Source: Planctomycetota bacterium (GTDB taxonomy: Bacteria; Planctomycetota; UBA8108; UBA1146). Taken from it: 11,088 nt of DNA. The stretch lies in the NCBI GenBank assembly GCA_002691835.1, contig NZJA01000098.1, positions 1-11,088 of the forward strand, given 5' to 3'. Shown here piece by piece: positions 7,468-11,088 of the stretch. The position numbers and the translations under genes are program-made. Below the pieces are notes generated by a model that made no database searches, was not told the DNA's origin, and was given only the letters and a program-made list of their open reading frames with translations. The stretch's first letter is position 1, and every line of letters begins with the position of its first letter.

Positions 7468-7549
7468 GTTGGCGGCGTGGGTGTCAGAGTGTTAGAGTGC
7501 CTTTTTTCTGGGGCGCCCGTTGTTGACACGCACACATTTGAAACGCGCG
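7468..7549. promoter_or_regulatory. Bidirectional promoter between cyclophilin-like and PA14 genes
   Basis: Only 82 bases lie between two divergent start codons, so both core promoters and both 5' leaders must share this stretch or reach into the opposite gene. There is a run of six T at 7502-7507 and a TTGAC near 7522-7526, but no TATA or CCAAT box that I trust. The bidirectional promoter is inferred from geometry alone. Confidence 0.5.
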
Positions 7550-8422
7550 ATGGGGGCTCGGGCGGTGGTCGTCCATGTGGTGTTCCTCCTCCTCGCGTTA
7601 GCGCGGGGGGCTGAGGGCCAGGCCGACCTGAGCGACTTCAACGCCCCCACCCTCGGCCGTCGCGTCGCGGGCCTGCAGCTGGCGCTGTGGAAGTACTACA
7701 GCAGGCTCTACTCGATACCGAATCTTGACGGTAAGCCCCCGGACCTGGTGACGTGGATGACGCAGGTTAACAAGCCCGGGACGTTCGGTATCTGGCCCGA
7801 GGTGCAGCTCATGGGCTCCGACGTGGCGCCGGCCTTCCCATACTACGACGGACGGACGTACCAGGACCGGTGGGCGGCGAGGATAACCGGCAACCTGTTC
7901 ATCGAAAAAACAAACACGTACACGCTGGAGCTGGAGAATAGGGAGGGCGCCAAGCTGTGGGTGGACGGTAGTTTGGCGGTGAACAACGAGTTCAGCGTCC
8001 GCGAGACCGGGGAGACGGACATGAGGACCAAGCACGCGCACGTCTACCTCAGCGCGGGGTACCACCACGTTCGCATCGAGTTCTTCGTGGACCAGACGTG
8101 GACCGGACTCCGGTTCTGGTACGGCGCTCCGGGCGTGCCGAGGATGATCATACCCGCGTCCGCGTTCTCCCTGCCGGATGCGTCGTGCTGCCTGTGCATG
8201 TGCAAGAGGGGCCAGTGCAGGATAGCGGACTACGGCAACAAGATCGTGGACTGCCTCTGGCCGACGGATGCGGGACCGACGGACTTTTTACGGCCGCTCG
8301 GCAACGAGGCGACGCCGGATCCGAACGACGCCGGGACGTGCAAGGAACCGTGCGAGGACCCGGGCTCGGCGTCGGCGAAGGACACGAGGCAGGCGTCGCC
8401 GCATTTTTACTACGGGCAGTGA
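7550..8422 (+). CDS. Secreted PA14-domain protein with Cys-rich C-terminal tail
   Basis: The protein has 290 residues. The start chosen is the ATG at 7550 (gcgcgATGGgg), because it places a clean signal peptide at the N-terminus: MGAR, then a hydrophobic VVVHVVFLLLALA core, with likely cleavage near residues 23-25 (AEG/QA). The frame is open for ten codons upstream only from a TTG. A PA14 domain covers about 40-206. Recognisable parts are the LALWKYYSR strand, the DRWAARITGNLFIEKTNTY segment (about 106-124), the family hallmark AKLWVDG (134-140), the YLSAGYHHVRIEFF strand (167-179) and the closing LRFWYGAPG (188-195). PA14 domains are beta-barrels found in adhesins, glycosidases and toxins, and often bind carbohydrate. 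After residue 210 comes a tail of about 80 residues holding all eight cysteines of the protein. No C-terminal hydrophobic segment or GPI signal is seen, so it is probably secreted to the surface or cell exterior. The ligand is unknown. Confidence 0.87.
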   Translation: MGARAVVVHVVFLLLALARGAEGQADLSDFNAPTLGRRVAGLQLALWKYYSRLYSIPNLDGKPPDLVTWMTQVNKPGTFGIWPEVQLMGSDVAPAFPYYDGRTYQDRWAARITGNLFIEKTNTYTLELENREGAKLWVDGSLAVNNEFSVRETGETDMRTKHAHVYLSAGYHHVRIEFFVDQTWTGLRFWYGAPGVPRMIIPASAFSLPDASCCLCMCKRGQCRIADYGNKIVDCLWPTDAGPTDFLRPLGNEATPDPNDAGTCKEPCEDPGSASAKDTRQASPHFYYGQ

Positions 8423-8487
8423 GGCGCGGAAGTTGTTAGACTTAGTATCGTTAGAGCTAAAAGGTAGGATTGATAACGCGAGAGGTA
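8423..8487. terminator. Shared 3'-end region between PA14 gene and RPF2
   Basis: Sixty-five bases separate the two convergent stop codons. The stretch is somewhat AT-richer than the flanking genes and contains a repeated GTTAGA (8435-8440 and 8450-8455), but no canonical AATAAA or TGTAA on either strand. The 3' untranslated regions very likely overlap or extend into the opposite coding sequence. The role is inferred from position. Confidence 0.4.
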
Positions 8488-9498
8488 TTAGTCGCTGTCC
8501 TCTCCATCGTCGTCGTCGTCCGTCTTGGACTTCTTCGGCGCCCTTTTGGCCGCCTCCCTCTCCTCCGCAGCCTGCCTCCTCTCCCTCTTCAGGCCCTTCA
8601 TTTTCATGTACGCCAGCTCCTCCAGTCCGGTTTGCTTCTCCACGTAGATGCGGCCAACCTTGCCCTCCAGCGAGTCGTGCTCCACGTTCTTGACCTTCTT
8701 TCCAATCTTCGCCCTGGCGTACGCGTGCTTCTTGACGTCCGGCGGCGGGTCCTGGTGCCTGCCCACGACGAAGTCGAACGACGGGCCCATCTCCTCCAGC
8801 TCGCACTTGGGCAGCCTCGTGCCGCTCTTCTTGTACCTGATGACGCACTGGCGGAACATGACGGCATCCTCCAGCGCCGTGCAGATGATCACCCTGTCCA
8901 CGCCCTTGAGGTTGATCCTACTCGCGGGTTTACCCCTGAAGATGTCCATCAGGATGTTCTTCGCCATCACGAGCGCGGGCTCCGTCTCGAACCTGTCGCC
9001 CAGGAACACCATGCACGGCTTGGAGCCCAGCACCGCGCCCTTGCCGACCGACCCGAACTCGTCCATGGACTTGTAGTTCCTCACCATCAGCTCGACCATG
9101 TCGAACAGGTGATAGTCGAAGAATCGACCGAGGGTGAGGCAGTCGGGGCGCTTCTTCTGGTGGGTGCCCAGCACGAACGCGCCCGCATCAGCCTTCTGCG
9201 CGAAAAACTCCAGGGATGTCTCGCCGCCGCCCTCGAAGGGTAGGATGCCGTCGTTCTTGCGGGTCATTTTGTGGCACTCGCCCTTCTTCAGCACCGAGAG
9301 GTCGGTGATGAGGTTCTTCAGAACCTGGCTGCTCTTGCCGCCGTGGAGCATGACGCACATCTTGCCCTCGGTCTCCACGAGCTTTGGCGCTTTCTTCATG
9401 AGAGCGCGCTTGCCGAGGTTGGTCTTGGCCTTCTTGAGGACCATGTTGACCGTGGACGACGGGTCCGCGATTTGCGGGTCGAGGTTGTCGATGTCCAT
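8488..9498 (-). CDS. RPF2: Ribosome biogenesis protein Rpf2 (Brix domain)
   Basis: Rpf2 pairs with Rrs1 in the nucleolus and brings the 5S ribonucleoprotein (5S rRNA with uL18 and uL5) into the pre-60S particle. This protein has 336 residues, close to the yeast and human lengths (about 300-345). The start is the ATG in gcaccATGGac; an upstream in-frame GTG at 9519 is not used in a nuclear gene. The Brix domain covers about 46-245. Matches I recognise from Rpf2 orthologues are the basic KKAPKL segment (35-40), the HGGKSS..VLK..ITDLSVLKK core (52-72), PFE...TSLEFFAQKAD (87-104), GTHQKKRP (111-118), GRFFDYHLFDMVEL (124-137), GDRFE and FRGKP (187-191), KKSGTRLP...ELEEMGPSFD (223-242) and KMKGLKRERR (299-308). 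The tail is Lys-rich and then acidic (KKSKTDDDDDGEDSD), typical of nucleolar proteins. The combination of KKRP, DYH and ELEEMGPS separates it from other Brix proteins such as Imp4, Rpf1, Brx1 and Ssf1. Confidence 0.96.
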   Translation of the reverse strand: MDIDNLDPQIADPSSTVNMVLKKAKTNLGKRALMKKAPKLVETEGKMCVMLHGGKSSQVLKNLITDLSVLKKGECHKMTRKNDGILPFEGGGETSLEFFAQKADAGAFVLGTHQKKRPDCLTLGRFFDYHLFDMVELMVRNYKSMDEFGSVGKGAVLGSKPCMVFLGDRFETEPALVMAKNILMDIFRGKPASRINLKGVDRVIICTALEDAVMFRQCVIRYKKSGTRLPKCELEEMGPSFDFVVGRHQDPPPDVKKHAYARAKIGKKVKNVEHDSLEGKVGRIYVEKQTGLEELAYMKMKGLKRERRQAAEEREAAKRAPKKSKTDDDDDGEDSD

Positions 9499-9679
9499 GG
9501 TGCACGTCGAAAGGTTCACTCGTCGCGGTTCACTCGCGTCGTGCTCAACCTCTTGTGCCGGTCCGATGTGATTCTGTTGGCGCCGCCGCCGCCGCCCAAT
9601 TTTCCTGGTTTGGATTTATCGATCAAACTTGAAACCAGAGGCTTTCACCTGTTTTTCTTTCAAAGTCGACTAAGCTAAT
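9499..9679 (-). promoter_or_regulatory. Spacer: 3' end of transporter gene and promoter of RPF2
   Basis: These 181 bases lie between the stop codon of the upstream transporter and the RPF2 start, both on the minus strand. Visible elements are a GCC trinucleotide run at about 9582-9596 abutting CCCAAT (9594-9599), a possible CCAAT element read on the plus strand about 95-100 bases from the RPF2 ATG. There is also an inverted repeat, CTGGTTT at 9605-9611 and AAACCAG at 9632-9638, whose 20-base loop contains ATCGAT. The section around 9600-9675 is AT-rich and is probably the transporter's 3' untranslated region. No AATAAA or TGTAA is seen on the minus strand. Confidence 0.4.
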
Positions 9680-11088
9680 TCAAGGGAGATACGCGTACTT
9701 CCCAGCCGCGAGATCCACCTCCTCCCAGGCGTGCACCTCCTCGAGCTCCATGCGGTCAGCCTCGGGCGGTGCCAGCTTCTGTCCCCGCGGCGCCACCGCG
9801 CTGAGACCCGCCGCCGTCACCGCGCCGAAGAAGGTGAACACGGCCAGGCCACCCGAATACGCAACCAACGAGTGGAAACCAGACCTGAGGCAGAGGGCGA
9901 GGTACCACCCGGCACCCGCGACGAAACCCACGCCTTTACCTCGCGCGTACTGCGGGAACGACTCGACGGCCACGAGCGTAGGGACGGTTCCAAGTCCGGC
10001 GGCGTGGAACCACGCAAACGCAGTCGCCGCGACGTACTGAGCAACGGAGGCGCCCTCCGCCGCACCCGAGCCAAACACGGGTGCGGCGCCGAAGAAGAGC
10101 GGGTTGAGCGTGATGGCGATGACGAGGTTGGCCACCGTCGCGCCCGCGAGGCTCACCAGCAGAGCGATGCGTCGGCCCGGTCCTGATTCACCGAGGAGCC
10201 ACATGCAAGCCACGCATCCAAAAGCCTGCGACGTCGTAAACACCGCCGCGACCTCATCCGGCGACCCGTTCGTTCTGCTCATGGAGTAGTTGACTCCGTG
10301 CATCGCCAGGCTGCATAGCCCGCCGAGCTGTTGCATGGCCATGAGGGCGAGCCCCGCCAAGAGGGGCTGCGAAAGATGCCGCTGGGTGAAGAAGTTGAGC
10401 ACCGAGAACCGTTGCTCCTCCCTCACCGGCGGCGTGAGACGAACCGAGTGCATCACCGTCTTGGCCTCCTCCTCAACCTCCACAGACGTCACCGGCAGCG
10501 CACGTAGCACGGCGAGGGACCTGTGCACACCGACAGAGTTATCACGCGACGCGAACCACCTCGGGCTCTCGGGCGTCGTGCCAACCACCGCCGCGTACAA
10601 AACACTGTACACGGCACCCGCCACCGCGAGCACCCCGTAGTCCACCCACTTGCCTACCAGAGCGACTGCGATCTGCGTGAGGACCCCGAGTGAGAACGCG
10701 AGCTGACCGAACGCGACGAGCTGACCGCGGGAGGCTTTCGTGGCGGTCTCCGCCACCAGCGTCGGGGTCACCGCCGACGACATCCCGGCCGCCGCGCCCG
10801 TGAGCGCCCTTCCGACCAGAGCGAGGGTGCTGTCCGCGCCACCCAGGGGAATGGCGATCCATCCGATGGCGGCGATCGCTCCCGACGCGCGCATCGCACC
10901 GCGTCGGCCCATCGAATCCATCGCCCACCCGCCCAAGACGGCACCGAAGACTGCGCCCGCGAGCAACGCGTTTTCTAGATTGACCAAGTCGTCCCCGTCC
11001 ACCGCGCCGCCGTCGCAGTCCACGAACGGTTCATCGGACTTGGTGCACACCAGCGTGTTGTACGCCGCGCGCGTGTACCCCAGCGCGA
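9680..11088 (-). CDS. MFS transporter, sugar-porter type, 5'-truncated by the window edge
   Basis: The visible part is 468 residues plus two bases of a split codon at the window edge, open with no stop, so the true start lies beyond 11088. Major facilitator proteins move small solutes using a cation gradient or by facilitated diffusion. Eleven hydrophobic segments after a partial TM1 (ALGYTRAAYNTL, equivalent to the LGYD region of sugar porters) complete a 12-TM layout with a cytosolic loop between TM6 and TM7 (about 177-240). Numbered from the first visible residue, family signatures are GGWAMDSMGRR (52-62), GRALTGAAAGMSSAVTPTLVAE (91-113, in two halves around GAAAG), PESPRW (172-177), QQLGGL (252-257) and ESFPQYARGKGVG (375-387). 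The TM1-TM2 loop is acidic and has two cysteines (14 and 24). The tail is short and ends AYLP. The Asn of the sugar-binding QQxxGxN motif is absent, so the substrate should not be assumed to be a hexose. Confidence 0.88.
   Translation of the reverse strand, partial: ALGYTRAAYNTLVCTKSDEPFVDCDGGAVDGDDLVNLENALLAGAVFGAVLGGWAMDSMGRRGAMRASGAIAAIGWIAIPLGGADSTLALVGRALTGAAAGMSSAVTPTLVAETATKASRGQLVAFGQLAFSLGVLTQIAVALVGKWVDYGVLAVAGAVYSVLYAAVVGTTPESPRWFASRDNSVGVHRSLAVLRALPVTSVEVEEEAKTVMHSVRLTPPVREEQRFSVLNFFTQRHLSQPLLAGLALMAMQQLGGLCSLAMHGVNYSMSRTNGSPDEVAAVFTTSQAFGCVACMWLLGESGPGRRIALLVSLAGATVANLVIAITLNPLFFGAAPVFGSGAAEGASVAQYVAATAFAWFHAAGLGTVPTLVAVESFPQYARGKGVGFVAGAGWYLALCLRSGFHSLVAYSGGLAVFTFFGAVTAAGLSAVAPRGQKLAPPEADRMELEEVHAWEEVDLAAGKYAYLP

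Noticed and set aside
8470..9243. 257-codon plus-strand open frame over RPF2
   Set aside because: It is antisense to a firmly identified Brix-domain gene, and its translation is low-complexity Leu/Val/Arg/His-rich sequence.
1..11088. tRNA, rRNA, CRISPR array, transposase, toxin-antitoxin or phage-defence system
   Set aside because: No cloverleaf, conserved rRNA segment, regularly spaced repeat, integrase or defence-type domain was found on either strand, and the gene style is eukaryotic nuclear.

Overview
The window reads as nuclear DNA of a very compact, GC-rich unicellular green alga. A picoplanktonic prasinophyte of the Mamiellales fits best, and the very GC-rich third codon positions of the right-hand genes point towards Micromonas rather than Ostreococcus; the genus is inferred from style only. 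The eukaryotic evidence is direct: one gene needs removal of an 89-base GT-AG intron with a CTGAC branch site, start codons sit in good eukaryotic contexts (for example caccATGG), one protein is a nucleolar ribosome-assembly factor (Rpf2), another carries a likely chloroplast transit peptide, and there are no Shine-Dalgarno sites or operons.

Layout, left to right. Positions 1-210 are a 5' flank with two tiny upstream ORFs. A single open frame at 211-5172 (+) encodes a 1653-residue Ala/Glu/Lys/Arg-rich coiled-coil protein that I do not recognise. Next, 5331-6463 (+, two exons) encodes a predicted plastid NAD(P)-binding Rossmann protein of the atypical SDR type. It converges, with 47 bases between stop codons, on 6511-7467 (-), a cyclophilin-type protein that has lost most catalytic residues and carries a charged, acidic-ended tail. 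That gene diverges across an 82-base shared promoter from 7550-8422 (+), a secreted PA14-domain protein with an eight-cysteine tail. This converges, with 65 bases between, on 8488-9498 (-), the clear Rpf2 orthologue. Last, 9680-11088 (-) is an MFS transporter of the sugar-porter type whose 5' end lies outside the window.

The genes do not form a pathway. They are unrelated housekeeping, organellar and surface functions packed head-to-head and tail-to-tail, so they may influence each other through shared promoters and overlapping 3' ends rather than through shared biochemistry. I see no mobile element, CRISPR array, tRNA, rRNA or prokaryote-type system. The items most worth following up are the giant unassigned coiled-coil protein with its repeated linker/coil modules, the degenerate cyclophilin, and the PA14 protein with its Cys-only tail.
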